A DNA stretch of 64,000 nucleotides from Microbulbifer rhizosphaerae (GTDB lineage: Bacteria; Pseudomonadota; Gammaproteobacteria; Pseudomonadales; Cellvibrionaceae), in assembly GCF_014191725.1 (NCBI RefSeq), contig NZ_JACHWZ010000014.1:79588-143587 (forward strand), read 5' to 3'. This document shows positions 26,049-35,652 of this stretch, piece by piece. Each line of letters starts with the position of its first letter. The stretch's first letter is position 1. Made by a program: the position numbers and the translations under genes. The notes beneath the pieces were generated by a model. That model ran no database searches. It saw only the letters and a list, made by a program, of their open reading frames with translations, and was not told the origin of the DNA.

Positions 26049-26786
26049 TCAGGTTTTTGCCTTTATGGCAATCAGGGACGCAAAATTAAAACACTGGAAC
26101 CATACATCCACGCTGGTAAAGCCGACGGCTTTTAAACGCTCGCGATGGGTGTCCAGGGTTTCCGGGATCAGCACGTTTTCCAGAGCGGTGCGCTTCTGGG
26201 CGATTTCCAGTTCGCTGTAGCCGTTGGCGCGTTTGAAGGCGTGGTGCAAATCGATCATCAGTTCCCGGTGGTCGGGATCGGTGAAGTCCACCTTTTCCGA
26301 GATAATCAGTATGCCCCCCGGCCGCAGGCCGTTGCAGATTTTCTGCAGAATGCCCTCGCGCTTCTCCACGGGAATAAACTGCAAAGTGAAATTGAGCACC
26401 ACCACCGAGGCATTTTCGATTTTGACATTCTGCAGGTCGTCGCAGACCAACTGTACCGGAATCTGCCCGCTGTCCGCCGCCAGCACCTGGTGCGCGCGCT
26501 CGATCATCGCGCTGGAGTTGTCCACCGCAATAATTTCACAGTCCGCCGCGGGGATGCGGTGGCGCATGGCCAGGGTGGCGGCGCACAGGGAGCTGCCCAG
26601 GTCGTAGCAGCGGCTGCCGGCCTGTGCGTAGCGCTCCGCCAGGGTGCCGATCATCGCCACTATGGTGGTGTAGCCGGGCACCGAGCGCTGGATCATATCC
26701 GGAAAAACGTCGACCACCGACTGGTCGAACTGGAAGCCGGTGACGTCGCCCAGGGGATTGGCGTAGATATTGTCGTGTTTGGTCAT
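26049..26786 (-). CDS. cmoA: Carboxy-S-adenosyl-L-methionine synthase CmoA
   Basis: The 245-residue protein shows the CmoA signature: [103 protein letters not shown], and [31 protein letters not shown]. It makes carboxy-SAM from SAM and prephenate, the donor for CmoB. It begins 22 bp after the PreP-like gene and precedes cmoB, so all three are probably in one transcript. No strong ribosome site is seen before the ATG. Confidence 0.97.
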   Translation of the reverse strand: MTKHDNIYANPLGDVTGFQFDQSVVDVFPDMIQRSVPGYTTIVAMIGTLAERYAQAGSRCYDLGSSLCAATLAMRHRIPAADCEIIAVDNSSAMIERAHQVLAADSGQIPVQLVCDDLQNVKIENASVVVLNFTLQFIPVEKREGILQKICNGLRPGGILIISEKVDFTDPDHRELMIDLHHAFKRANGYSELEIAQKRTALENVLIPETLDTHRERLKAVGFTSVDVWFQCFNFASLIAIKAKT

Positions 26787-26808
26787 GATTTTTTGCCGGG
26801 AGCACGCC

Positions 26809-29721
26809 CTACAGTTTTTCCTCCTGCAGGCCGAGTTCCAGGCCCGCTTCGCGGCCCTGTGCCCCGGTCACTACCGCGGTGCTGGCGTTTTCCGGTTTCA
26901 GGTAGGTGTCGGCGACGCGCTTCAGGTCCTCCAATCGCACCTCCGTCACCCGGCGGCGGAACTCCTCGCGCACGGCGTGGGTGCGGCCGTAGAGGGCGGA
27001 GTGGAAGGCTTTCTTGGCCTCGCCGGCGGGGGAGCTGGGTTTGTCCAGCGCGCCGACCACGCCCAGTATGGCCTCCTCCACCTGCTCGTCCTTTTGCCGG
27101 CCGCTGGCCAGCCATTCCAGCGAGGCGTCGAAGTCCGCCAGGGTTTCCGCCATACGCGGGTCCCGGTAGGAGTAGAAGCGGAAGACGCCGAGGTTGCTGT
27201 CGTGGCTGGCACCACCGCCGTAGGCGCCGCCCTGTTCGCGAATGCTGCGATGCAGGAAGCCGTTGCGCAGGAAGCCGCCGAGGACCGCCAGCGGCGCCGC
27301 ATCTTCGTGGACCATAGGCACGGTGGCGTAGGCCTTGGCGCAGAAGTTGACCTGGCTGTTGGCCAGCCACAGCTCTCCGACCCGGTGCGGGTCGAAATCT
27401 TCCGATACGGCGGCGGAGGCCTTCACTGTTTCGCTGGCCAGGGGCGTCAGCGCCTGGGAGTAGTCCGGCAGTTTGTCCTCTTCGCCAATCAGCAGGAACT
27501 GGCGCGGCGCAGCGGCGATCTTGCGGTGGATGGCCTGGAACTGTGCGGTGAGTTTTTCCAGGCCGTCGTCGCCGTCCAGTCCGCGCACCAGGGCTTTTAA
27601 CTGGCGCAGCCCCAGCAGGCCGCCGGTGGCGTGGCTCTCGAAGGCGGCGCGGTTGTAACCGGCGCTTGCCGCGGCCATGGCGAGGGCGTGACCGTTGCCC
27701 ACCACGCCCTGTTCGCGGCGCGCCAGAGTTTGCAGCAGCAATTCCCTGAAGCGTGGCAGTTCGTCGAAACGTACCTGTTCCACAGTGGCCTGCATCAATT
27801 CGGTGAGCGGCGCCTGGTTGCGGGTCAGGGCCTTGCCGGAGAGCACGAAGTAGCTGGAGAGCTGCTGTAGGTCGTCGATGTCGGTGCGGCTGCTGGTATA
27901 GCTGTGCAGGGCGCCGGCCACGCTGGCCTGCCACTGCTGCACCTGCAGGTAGTCCTTGTCCCCCAGGCCCACTTCGGTGAGCGCCTGGCAGTAGTAGGGC
28001 AGCAGTTGCTTTTCCTCTTCGGTGAGGTCCGGGAGGGCGCAGATCAACTGTTGGTACGCCAAGCCGTTGGTGCCGGCGCTGTAGCGGGTGAGTTTCTGTT
28101 TGCCCAGGCGCGTTTCCTCGCCCTCGACTTTGGGCATCTCCGGCGGGATGTCCTCCACGCCGACCTTGGGCAGGATGGAGGCGTCGTCCTCGCGCTGCTG
28201 GCGATCCAGCAGCGCGGTGGCAGTCTGCACGATCTGCTCTTTTTCGCCGTCGCTCAGGCGGGCTTTGATTTCCGCCAGGCGGGCCTTTTCCGCGGCTTCG
28301 CGGCGCCCGGACAGCGCGTCGTCCGGCGACAGCAGCAGGCGGACACGGTGCTGGTTTTCCAGCAGCAATTTGCGCGCGGTGTCGGCGATAAAGCGCGGGT
28401 CCTTGATCTGCTCCCGGAGCTTTTCCAGGATGGGGTCGATGTTCAGCAGGCCGATGGCATCGCCGCGGTGGGTGGCACCGGTGAGGGCGGTGAGGATCAG
28501 TTGCAGGCCGTAGGGGTAGCCGTCGCCGGTGATTTCCCGTTGCTGCAGTTCCAATTGGTGCAGGGCGGCTTCCACCTGTTCGTAGGGCACGCCGTTTTCC
28601 GCCACGTCCTCCAATACTGCCAGCACCTGTTTTTCCAGTTCGTCGGCGCGTTCCCGCTCGCTGCCCTCGATGCCGCAGACGAACGCGAGTTCGCGCTGGG
28701 AGTCGTCGAGGCCGCAGAGGGGGGAGGGGGATGTGCCCAGGTCGGTGGTCTCCAGCAGTTTCATCAGCGGCGAGGCGCTATTGTCCAGCAGCACACCGGT
28801 GAGCAGGTGGGCGGTGAGGGATTCCTCCAGGTCGGTGACGTCGCCGAGTAGCCAGCCGAGCACGATGTGGGTTTTTTTCTCGAGTCCCTCGTCACCGCTG
28901 ACGGGATAGTGTTCCTCCACCGATATCGGTGCCAGGTAGCGGGTCTCCCGCTCTACGCCGATGGTTTTGTCGAGCGGCTCGAATTTGTGCAGCGCCTTTT
29001 CCTCGAATACCGCCTGGTGCTCGGCGGCGGGGACGTCGCCGAAGGTCATGAAGATGGCGTTGCTGGGGTGGTAGTGGCTGCGGTAGAAGTTCACCAGCTG
29101 CTGGTAGCTGAGCTTGGGAATATCCGCCGGCTCGCCCCCGGAGTTGTGGTGGTAGGTGGTGGTGGGGAAGAGATATCTGCCGAGGGTGTGCCACAGCTGG
29201 GAGGTCACCGAGCTCATGGCGCCCTTCATTTCATTGAACACGACCCCTTTGTAGACCAGCTCGCTGTCCGTGTTGCCGGGTTCGGCGAACTCCAGCCGGT
29301 GGCCTTCCTGGGCGAAGTCCAGCGGGTCCAGGCGGGCGAAGAAGACCGCGTCCAGATAGACGTCGAGCAGGTTGTCGAAGTCCTTGCGGTTTTGGCTGGC
29401 GAAGGGATAGGCGGTCCAGTCGGAGCTGGTAAAGGCGTTCATAAAAGTGTTCAGGGAACGCCTTATCATCATGAAGAAGGGATCGCGCACCGGGTATTTT
29501 TCGCTGCCGCAGAGGGCGGTATGTTCCAGGATATGGGCGACGCCGCTGGAGTCCTGGGGAACGGTGCGCAGTGCCACCAGGAAGACGTTTTCCGGATTGT
29601 CGGCGGCGATATGCAGGTGTTGGGCGCCGGTTTTGTGGTGTCGGTACTCCTCCACCTGCACGCCGAGGGATTCGATGGTTGCGCTGGTGACCAGTTCGAA
29701 GGCGGGGTGTGCGTTGCTCAA
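26809..29721 (-). CDS. PreP-like M16C zinc metalloprotease
   Basis: The 970-residue protein is an insulinase-family peptidase of the presequence-protease group. The inverted zinc motif [20 protein letters not shown] (HxxEH) is followed by [25 protein letters not shown] and [15 protein letters not shown] with the third ligand Glu. The inactive C-terminal half carries the Arg/Tyr-type substrate region ([28 protein letters not shown]). It probably degrades peptides in the cytoplasm; no signal peptide is evident. The start is TTG 29721, with GGAG 7 bases upstream. It leads the cmoA-cmoB run. Confidence 0.93.
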   Translation of the reverse strand: MSNAHPAFELVTSATIESLGVQVEEYRHHKTGAQHLHIAADNPENVFLVALRTVPQDSSGVAHILEHTALCGSEKYPVRDPFFMMIRRSLNTFMNAFTSSDWTAYPFASQNRKDFDNLLDVYLDAVFFARLDPLDFAQEGHRLEFAEPGNTDSELVYKGVVFNEMKGAMSSVTSQLWHTLGRYLFPTTTYHHNSGGEPADIPKLSYQQLVNFYRSHYHPSNAIFMTFGDVPAAEHQAVFEEKALHKFEPLDKTIGVERETRYLAPISVEEHYPVSGDEGLEKKTHIVLGWLLGDVTDLEESLTAHLLTGVLLDNSASPLMKLLETTDLGTSPSPLCGLDDSQRELAFVCGIEGSERERADELEKQVLAVLEDVAENGVPYEQVEAALHQLELQQREITGDGYPYGLQLILTALTGATHRGDAIGLLNIDPILEKLREQIKDPRFIADTARKLLLENQHRVRLLLSPDDALSGRREAAEKARLAEIKARLSDGEKEQIVQTATALLDRQQREDDASILPKVGVEDIPPEMPKVEGEETRLGKQKLTRYSAGTNGLAYQQLICALPDLTEEEKQLLPYYCQALTEVGLGDKDYLQVQQWQASVAGALHSYTSSRTDIDDLQQLSSYFVLSGKALTRNQAPLTELMQATVEQVRFDELPRFRELLLQTLARREQGVVGNGHALAMAAASAGYNRAAFESHATGGLLGLRQLKALVRGLDGDDGLEKLTAQFQAIHRKIAAAPRQFLLIGEEDKLPDYSQALTPLASETVKASAAVSEDFDPHRVGELWLANSQVNFCAKAYATVPMVHEDAAPLAVLGGFLRNGFLHRSIREQGGAYGGGASHDSNLGVFRFYSYRDPRMAETLADFDASLEWLASGRQKDEQVEEAILGVVGALDKPSSPAGEAKKAFHSALYGRTHAVREEFRRRVTEVRLEDLKRVADTYLKPENASTAVVTGAQGREAGLELGLQEEKL

Positions 29722-29756
29722 AAGACTGCTCCGTAGGTTGTACTTGGGGCATTGGC

Positions 29757-29774
29757 GGCCCTGCTATCGAGGGC
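29757..29774. repeat. Minimal remnant of the dispersed folded element
   Basis: GGCGGCCCTGCTATCGAGGGC is followed by TTCGCAT, matching the outermost parts of the element ends (GGCCCTGCT... and ...AGGGCCTTCGCAT) with the whole interior missing. GCCCT at 29758-29762 and AGGGC at 29770-29774 form a small hairpin. It lies just upstream of the PreP-like gene. Confidence 0.55.
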
Positions 29775-29977
29775 TTCGCATTTGGTTCATCACTCAGTCG
29801 GTGCTGTTTGCATCCGCCCCGGCAATTGGGGCGCTATTCTACCGCCAGGGCGAGCCGGAAAAACAGTGTTGACACCGGTGCCACCAGGGCAAACACTTCG
29901 TTGACTGCCCGGGCAGGGCATCAACCCGGTCCAATGCGCTCGGGTTAATAAATGTAGACGAATACGGAGACACACGT

Positions 29978-30691
29978 TTGACCTGGTTGGATATCGCCAG
30001 CGTAACTGGCTTTTTTGTCACCTGGATGGGGTACACGGTTTTCGCGCGCCGGAAGGCCAAAGTGGCCTGGTGTCTGGCGTCGTCCATGCAGTGGTACCGG
30101 GTGGAGTGGATGTTGCGCATGCTGGAGCGGGATATGCGCATGCCGGACGCGGCGATTATCGGCAATCTGGAGCGGGTGATCGGCTTCTTCGCTTCCACCA
30201 GTATCCTGATCCTTGCGGGCCTGGTGACCGCGCTCACCGCCGACACGGTGGCGGTGGAGATGATCAACAGCCTGCCGTTGGCGGAGACCACCACGGTGGT
30301 GCAATTCGAGCTGAAGGTACTGTTGCTGCTACTGATTTTTATCTTTGCGTTTTTCAATTTCACCTGGTCCCTGCGCCAGTATTCCTTTGCCAACGTGCTG
30401 ATCGGCGCGGCGCCACCCGCGGAGGACGAGAGTTTTAGCGAGGAGGAGCGTCGCCGCTATGCGATCAGTACCGCCAAGGTGATCGACCAGGCCGGGCACA
30501 GCTACAACTACGGGCTGCGCTCTTACTATTTCGCCATGGCGGTGATGGGTTGGTTTATCCACCCGCTGTTGTTCGCGATCGGCTATCTGTTGGTGGCGCT
30601 GATACTTTTCCTGCGTGAGTTCCGTTCGCGCACTCTGCAGGTGCTGCTGGCGGCGGAGGCGCACAAGATCAATGGCGAGAGTATCAAATAG
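29978..30691 (+). CDS. DUF599 membrane protein
   Basis: The 237-residue protein has about four membrane helices (SVTGFFVTWMGYTVFA, STSILILAGLVTALTA, VLLLLLIFIFAFFNFTWSLRQYSFANVLIGAAP, AVMGWFIHPLLFAIGYLLVALILFLREF). The RMLERDMRMPDAAIIGNLERVIGFFASTSILILAGLV and FFNFTWSLRQYSF segments are hallmarks of DUF599. The function is unknown. The start is TTG at 29978 with GGAGA 7 bases upstream. The MazG-like gene begins one base after its stop, so they are cotranscribed. Confidence 0.88.
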   Translation: MTWLDIASVTGFFVTWMGYTVFARRKAKVAWCLASSMQWYRVEWMLRMLERDMRMPDAAIIGNLERVIGFFASTSILILAGLVTALTADTVAVEMINSLPLAETTTVVQFELKVLLLLLIFIFAFFNFTWSLRQYSFANVLIGAAPPAEDESFSEEERRRYAISTAKVIDQAGHSYNYGLRSYYFAMAVMGWFIHPLLFAIGYLLVALILFLREFRSRTLQVLLAAEAHKINGESIK

Positions 30692-30692
30692 C

Positions 30693-30983
30693 ATGAATAC
30701 CGCCGCGGTGTTGGCCGCTTTCGACGAGATCGCCCGCCGGCGCAACTGGCAGTCTTTGCACTTGGCTATGGCGCTGTCGGTGGAGGTGGCGGAGCTGTGC
30801 CGCCATCTGCAGTGGCTCGATGATGGGCAGGTGGAGCGGATGTTGCAGAGCGATGAGGCGGAAAGCGTTGCGGCGGAGCTGGCGGATATCCAGATGTACC
30901 TGCTCAAGCTGGCCGCGGTCATGGATATCGATCTGAACGAGGCCCTGGCGGACAAGATCGCCGAGAACCGGCGGCGTTTCTGA
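30693..30983 (+). CDS. MazG-like nucleotide pyrophosphohydrolase
   Basis: The 96-residue all-helical protein fits the small MazG/dCTPase-like group. SLHLAMALSVEVAELCRHLQW supplies the ExxE metal-binding pair, and SVAAELADIQMYLLKLAAVMDIDLNEAL supplies ExxD. These acidic residues bind Mg2+ for hydrolysis of noncanonical (d)NTPs to monophosphates, a nucleotide-pool housekeeping role. The C-terminal DKIAENRRRF matches the KxxxNxxR tail of the family. The ATG follows the DUF599 stop by one base. Confidence 0.88.
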   Translation: MNTAAVLAAFDEIARRRNWQSLHLAMALSVEVAELCRHLQWLDDGQVERMLQSDEAESVAAELADIQMYLLKLAAVMDIDLNEALADKIAENRRRF

Positions 30984-30998
30984 ATTCCGTTCTCCCCT

Positions 30999-31060
30999 GT
31001 AGGAGTGGCCGTTGGCCGGGAGCGCCGAGCCCCAGCGCGGCAAGCGGGCCGCGGGCCCGC
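30999..31060. repeat. REP-like element with shared GC-rich module
   Basis: TGTAGGAGTGGCCGTTGGCC begins the element. Its second part (about 31018-31058) resembles the module at 9211-9256 and, inverted, that at 32430-32475. The closing CTCCTACA arm is not present. It lies between the convergent MazG-like and PepSY genes. Confidence 0.6.
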
Positions 31061-31068
31061 CGAAGGAA

Positions 31069-32277
31069 TCAGGAAAACAACACCGCAGTCATCCCAAAAC
31101 ACAATCCCACCAACAATCCCGCCAACCATTTCCAGCGCCCCATATCGCGCCAAGCGAAGTGCCAGCTGCCATTGACGGCGCGCGCGGAGTTAACCGTCCT
31201 CAGCCCGTAAAGATAAACGCCGCTGATCGACAAGGCGCTGAGCAGGGTGCCGAAGAAGAACCAGGTCCATTTGGTAATTCGCCCGCCGAAGGCGCCGAAG
31301 TGCAGCGGATCAGCGGCCTCGGAGATGCGCAGGTGAAAACCCAGCCGGTCGCCCCTGCGGGTTTCCAGGTGTTCGCCGGTGCGCGGGTCGAAGGCCAGGT
31401 GGTTAGCCCGGTTGCGGACCAGCAGCGCTTCCGCCTGGCCGGTGAGCTTCAGGGTATCTCCCGCGCTGCGGGGCAGCTGTATCGAGCGGATGCGCAGTTC
31501 CGGGTAGAGGTGTTTGGCGGCGGCCACTGTTCCGGCCAGGGTTTCCGCGGCGGGTTGTTCCAGGCTGGTGACGCTGGCTACGGTGAGCGGAGGAGGATAT
31601 TGTGCATTCAGGCCCCAGAGCTCCAGCAGGTACCAGATGCCGGTAATGGCGATCAGGGCGATAAACCACAGGCTCCACACGCCGAGGAGCCGGTGCATCT
31701 GGCCCCAGAAGCGGCGGGATTGCCTGTCCCGCCTTTTGCCGGCGCGCGGTTGTTCCCGGCGGGGGATTTTCCAGAAACCTTTCCACCAGCCCCGGTAGCA
31801 GACGATGCCGGTGACCAGCGCGATCACCAGCAGAAATGACGTTGAGCAGACGATGGTGATGCCCAGGGCGAGTGGAAGCATCAGGTGGCGGTGGGCCTGG
31901 CGGAAAAAGCGCTGCCAGTTGTTCCAGCGGCCGGTGCCGGTGACCTGGCTGGTGGTGGGGTCCAGGTAAATGCGAAAGCGCTCGCCGGAGGAGTCCATTG
32001 CCACCGCCTCTGCGGCGAATTGGGAATCCACGGGTGCGTCGATGTTCAGCAGCTGCGCCTGGGGGTAGGCGGCGCGGGCGCTTCGGTAGAACTTTTCCCA
32101 ATGGTATTCCACCGGCTCCACCGGTGGCTGGACGCGCATCGCCGGATTGAAGAGCCAGTCGATCTCGTGGGACACGGTGGCCAGGGTGCCGGTGACCAGT
32201 ACGAAGCTCAGCAGCAGCGAGAGCTTCAGTCCGGCCCAGCTGTGCAGGCGGTACCATTTAAGGCGGTCGATAGCCAT
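31069..32277 (-). CDS. PepSY-associated transmembrane protein
   Basis: The 402-residue protein starts RLKWYRLHSWAGLKLSLLLSFVLVTGTLATVSHEIDWL, the PepSY_TM signature with a His before the first helix. It has a periplasmic domain, then HLMLPLALGITIVCSTSFLLVIALVTGIVCYRGWWKGFW, MHRLLGVWSLWFIALIAITGIWYLLEL and a final pair of helices. Paired His residues near helix ends (HSW, HEID, HRHLM, MHRLLG) suggest haem binding, and such proteins are often ferric-siderophore reductases. Its position 200 bp after a TonB siderophore receptor on the same strand supports a role in iron uptake; the reductase role is inference. Confidence 0.88.
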   Translation of the reverse strand: MAIDRLKWYRLHSWAGLKLSLLLSFVLVTGTLATVSHEIDWLFNPAMRVQPPVEPVEYHWEKFYRSARAAYPQAQLLNIDAPVDSQFAAEAVAMDSSGERFRIYLDPTTSQVTGTGRWNNWQRFFRQAHRHLMLPLALGITIVCSTSFLLVIALVTGIVCYRGWWKGFWKIPRREQPRAGKRRDRQSRRFWGQMHRLLGVWSLWFIALIAITGIWYLLELWGLNAQYPPPLTVASVTSLEQPAAETLAGTVAAAKHLYPELRIRSIQLPRSAGDTLKLTGQAEALLVRNRANHLAFDPRTGEHLETRRGDRLGFHLRISEAADPLHFGAFGGRITKWTWFFFGTLLSALSISGVYLYGLRTVNSARAVNGSWHFAWRDMGRWKWLAGLLVGLCFGMTAVLFS

Positions 32278-32324
32278 AACTTTTATTAGCCCCGAGTTCC
32301 CCGTTCGTTAGCAGGCACGGTGGC

Positions 32325-32348
32325 GGCCCTGCTGCCGGCATCAGGACC
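32325..32348. repeat. Ends-only copy of the dispersed folded element
   Basis: GGCCCTGCTGCCGG runs straight into CCGGCATCAGGACC, sharing the central CCGG. These are the left and right ends of the element at 42680-42875, joined without any interior, giving a near-palindrome. The following CTTCACATCGAGG is close to the CTTCGCATYAAG that follows other copies. Confidence 0.65.
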
Positions 32349-32429
32349 TTCACATCGAGGTTGGTTGTTCTTTCCCCGGTGGTAGGGTGGATGCGCTGTC
32401 GCTTCCTGTAATTTTTCAGGATCCCGACC

Positions 32430-32475
32430 GGCGGGCCTGCGGCCCGCAAGCGGAGCTGGAGCTCCGCGGTCCCGG
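32430..32475. repeat. GC-rich repeat module, inverted relative to 9211-9256
   Basis: GCGGGCCTGCGGCCCGC and GGAGCTGGAGCTCC are two nested palindromes followed by CGCGGTCCCGGG. The reverse complement is nearly the same as the middle module of the REP at 9185-9309. It sits directly after the TonB receptor stop codon and may act as a hairpin at the 3' end of that transcript. Confidence 0.65.
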
Positions 32476-32476
32476 G

Positions 32477-34612
32477 TTAAAAGTTCTGCGTGACCTGCAC
32501 CACCAGTTCCCGCGGGTCCCCGGGGAAGTGGCCGTTGCGCTCGTTGAAGCCGCTGACCGCGTACTCCTTGTCGAGAAGGTTTTTCACGTTCACTTGCACC
32601 AGGGTGTCGTTCCAGGCGGTGCTCCAGCTCAGGTCGAATACCGTGAACGGTTTGACCCGCTGGCCGTTGAAGCTGAATTGTTCGCTGACGTAGTCGGCGC
32701 CGAAAGCGATCGACGAGTTGATCGAGGGGAAGTCGTAGCGGCTCCATAGTCCCGCTTGGTGCCGGGGGGCGTTAGCGAAGCGGTCGCTGAAGCGGTCGTT
32801 TTCGATGATGGTGTTGATTAGGTATTGTCCCTCCGCGCCCTTCACCATCCGGGTGTCGTTGTAGGCGTAGTTGGCGGTGATGGTCCAGCTGTCACTGAGG
32901 TCGCCCACCAGGGTGGCCTCGAAGCCCTGGCTCTCCACTTTGCCCACATTGATCAGCGCCGGGATGCCGTCGTCGAGGCCACCGTCATCGGGGTTGGCCA
33001 TGGTCACGTCTTTTTTGGTGATGGTGTAGACGGCGAGGGTGGTCATCATGCTGCCGTCGAGCCACTCGCTCTTTATTCCCAGTTCTATCTGGTTGCCGGT
33101 TTCCGGGTCCAGACTGCCCTCTTCACTCACATCTTCCTGCTCACCCAGCCCGATGGGATTGAAGCTCTCGGAGTAGTTCAGGTAAAGGGAGGTGTGGTCC
33201 AGCGGCTTGAATACCAGGCTGGCGCGGGGAACCAGGGCATTATCTTCGAAGCGGTAGCCGGAGGCTTTGGCTGTATCCTCGAAGGTATCGTGGCGCACGC
33301 CGACCAGCGCCGACCAGAGCGGGCCCAGTTCCATCTGGTCCTGCAGATAGACGCTGTAGCGATCGGATTTTGCACCGTCGCTGCCCATATTCCGCAGGTT
33401 ATAAGTGCTGGGGTCGGTTTCGCCGTAGTTCAGCTCGAAAATATTCAGGTTGACCACGCCGTCCGCTTCGTAGCGGGCGCGGAAGTAATCGTATTCGGTG
33501 TCCACCTTGTGATAGTCGCCGCCGAACAGTATCTGGTGGTCGATGGAGGCGGTGTCGAGGGCGTAGACGAAATCCGCGGTCAGGCTGGTCTCGGCGTTCT
33601 GCCGGTGTTGTTTGCGGTACTCGCGCTTGATGGTGCCGTCGTTGACATCCTCTTTGTCGTCGCCGTTCACATCCACCCAGCCGCGGGATTCGTGGTACTG
33701 CTGGTCGCGCTCGTTGTCCAGCTGGCGCAGGGTGGTGCTGAGGCTCAGATTTTTGCTGAACCAGTGGTCCAGGGTGGCCTGTAACACCAGCGCTTCCAGA
33801 TCCTGGAAATCACCCTTTTCGTTGGCGTTATAGGAGCGGTCGACGAGGAAGTTGCCGTCGTCGTCCACCGGTACGCCGCGCAGCCGGTTGCCTCCCAGGT
33901 CCTGCTCAATGTAGTCGAAGGTAGTGGTCAGCCGGGTGTTCTCCGCCAGTTCGAACAACAGGCCGCCGGCCACTTCCTGATTGGCGGCGTCGGCGTTGTT
34001 GCGAAAGCTATCCTGTTCCTCGTAGAAAGTGCCGAAGCGGTAGGCGACGGATTCGCTCAGGCCGCCGGTGGTATCGACGGAGCCGCCAAGCCGGTCGTAG
34101 TTGCCTGCGGTCAGGTTGACTTCGGTGTTCTCCTCGAAGCGGGGCTTTTTCGACACATAGTTAATGGTGCCACCCGGTTCGCCTCCACCGTAGAGGGCGC
34201 CGGCGGGGCCCTTGAGAATCTCCACTCGCTCGAAGTTGAACAGCTGCGGCACGCCAAACCCGGAGTAGGGGTCGCCGCGTACACCGTCATAAAAGACGTT
34301 GGCGTCGTCGCGGAAACCGCGGAAGGTCACCCCGGAATAACTGAACTCGCTAACCCCGGCCACCGCGCGGTAGAGGTCGGTCACCTGGCGCGCCGCCTGG
34401 TCGCGCATTAGCTGTGCGCTGAGCACCTGTACGGACTGGGGAATATCCATGATATCGGTGGCCACCTTGGTGCCCACGCGGGTTTCGCTCTCCAGGTAGA
34501 ACTCCTGTGCGCGGCCGGTGACCACGACTTCCTCTTCCACACTGTCGGCGGCGGCAGCGGTTGCACTGTGCAGGGCGATGGCAAGGGGCAGCAGGTGCTT
34601 TGCAGAATTCAC
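32477..34612 (-). CDS. TonB-dependent siderophore receptor
   Basis: The ~711-residue outer-membrane receptor has a signal peptide (MNSAKHLLPLAIALHSATAAAA). The plug domain carries EEEVVVTGRAQEFYLESETRVGTKVATDIMDIPQSVQVLSAQLM and VTFRGFRDDANVFYDGVRGDPYSGFGVPQLFNFERVEILKGPAGALYGGGEPGGTINYVSKKP. The 22-strand barrel ends DPRELVVQVTQNF with a terminal Phe. These blocks are typical of ferric hydroxamate or catecholate receptors (FhuA/FhuE/FpvA type). GTG 34612 was chosen for AAGGA 9 bases upstream and a correctly placed signal peptide. A Fur-box-like site lies ~70 bp upstream. Confidence 0.94.
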   Translation of the reverse strand: MNSAKHLLPLAIALHSATAAAADSVEEEVVVTGRAQEFYLESETRVGTKVATDIMDIPQSVQVLSAQLMRDQAARQVTDLYRAVAGVSEFSYSGVTFRGFRDDANVFYDGVRGDPYSGFGVPQLFNFERVEILKGPAGALYGGGEPGGTINYVSKKPRFEENTEVNLTAGNYDRLGGSVDTTGGLSESVAYRFGTFYEEQDSFRNNADAANQEVAGGLLFELAENTRLTTTFDYIEQDLGGNRLRGVPVDDDGNFLVDRSYNANEKGDFQDLEALVLQATLDHWFSKNLSLSTTLRQLDNERDQQYHESRGWVDVNGDDKEDVNDGTIKREYRKQHRQNAETSLTADFVYALDTASIDHQILFGGDYHKVDTEYDYFRARYEADGVVNLNIFELNYGETDPSTYNLRNMGSDGAKSDRYSVYLQDQMELGPLWSALVGVRHDTFEDTAKASGYRFEDNALVPRASLVFKPLDHTSLYLNYSESFNPIGLGEQEDVSEEGSLDPETGNQIELGIKSEWLDGSMMTTLAVYTITKKDVTMANPDDGGLDDGIPALINVGKVESQGFEATLVGDLSDSWTITANYAYNDTRMVKGAEGQYLINTIIENDRFSDRFANAPRHQAGLWSRYDFPSINSSIAFGADYVSEQFSFNGQRVKPFTVFDLSWSTAWNDTLVQVNVKNLLDKEYAVSGFNERNGHFPGDPRELVVQVTQNF

Positions 34613-34680
34613 TTGGAGTTGTCCTTGGTTCGTTTTTGGGGGAATTATTGAGGTGCGATAAATTAACATCAGATAATCTA

Positions 34681-34706
34681 AATGTAAATTATTATCATTT
34701 ATTATC
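34681..34706 (-). promoter_or_regulatory. Fur-box-like operator
   Basis: Read on the minus strand the site is GATAATAAATGATAATAATT, with the AATGATAAT core and overlapping NATWAT hexamers of the Fur consensus. It is the most A/T-rich point between the siderophore receptor and cmoM. It lies ~70 bp before the receptor start, so iron-replete Fur repression of the receptor and PepSY genes is likely. It could also affect cmoM, which is divergent and starts 65 bp away. Confidence 0.75.
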
Positions 34707-34770
34707 GTGGCGATTTTCAGCGGGGCGAAGCAGTCGTACACTCGGCGGCACTTCGAACCGGAGACAATCG

Positions 34771-35547
34771 ATGACCGACCGCAATTTCGACGACCTGGCA
34801 CACCGCTTCAGGCAGCGCATCTACGGCGGCCTCAAGGGGGATATTCGCCTGGCGGTGCTGAACCGGGACCTTGCGCCGCTGCTGAGCAAGGGGGCCGGAC
34901 TGAAGGTGGTGGACGCCGGCGGCGGCCAGGGCCAGTTCGCGATGGATCTGGCGGAGGGGGGCCACCGGGTCTACCTGGCGGATATCTCCGCGCAAATGCT
35001 GCAACAGGCTGAGGAGCAACTGGCCGGCCGGGGCCTGGGGGAGCGGGTGACACTGCTGCACAGGCCGCTGCAGGCGTTGCCGGAACTGGAGGAGGTGCGC
35101 GGCAGCGACCTGGTCCTCTGCCACGCGGTACTGGAATGGTTGGAACAACCGCGTATGGCGCTGCAACAGCTGGCGACGCTGTTAAAGTCCGGTGGCCATT
35201 TGTCGCTCACCTTCTACAACCGCCGCGCATTGGAATTCCGCCTGCTGCAGAGGGGCAGTTTTCGGCAGTTAGATCGTAATATTCAAAGCGGCCACTGGGG
35301 TGGACACCCCGGCAGCCTCACACCGCAGAACCCTTTGAAACTGGAGTGGGTGCAGGACTGGCTGCTACAGGCGGGCTTTTCCATCGTCGCCCACAGCGGC
35401 ATCCGCTGTTTCCATGATTTTATGACCCCCGCGATTCGCGAGAAGCTGCCCGCGGCAGCGATCGTGGACAAGGAACTGGAATACTCCCGCCTCGAGCCTT
35501 ACCGGCAACTGGCGCGCTATGTGCATCTGCTGTGCCGGCTGCCGTAG
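34771..35547 (+). CDS. cmoM: tRNA 5-carboxymethoxyuridine methyltransferase CmoM
   Basis: The 258-residue SAM methyltransferase begins DRNFDDLAHRFRQRIYGGLKGDIRLAVLNRDLAPLL, the typical CmoM/SmtA opening. It has the SAM motif VVDAGGGQGQFAMDLAEGGHRVYLADIS, LVLCHAVLEWLEQPRMALQQLATLLKSGGHLSLTFYN, and the late LEPYRQLARYVHLLCR. CmoM methylates cmo5U34 to mcmo5U34, the step after CmoA and CmoB. The ATG at 34771 was chosen by family alignment; a longer frame overlaps the divergent receptor's 5' end. Confidence 0.92.
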   Translation: MTDRNFDDLAHRFRQRIYGGLKGDIRLAVLNRDLAPLLSKGAGLKVVDAGGGQGQFAMDLAEGGHRVYLADISAQMLQQAEEQLAGRGLGERVTLLHRPLQALPELEEVRGSDLVLCHAVLEWLEQPRMALQQLATLLKSGGHLSLTFYNRRALEFRLLQRGSFRQLDRNIQSGHWGGHPGSLTPQNPLKLEWVQDWLLQAGFSIVAHSGIRCFHDFMTPAIREKLPAAAIVDKELEYSRLEPYRQLARYVHLLCRLP

Positions 35548-35652
35548 TACTCGGTTTCAAATCAAGCTCTTATAGTCGTCAGAGCGGCGCAGGAACTCGA
35601 TGCCGGACTTGATCCGGTACGGGAGCCAGCATTCGGTGGTTTCCTGCAGGCA

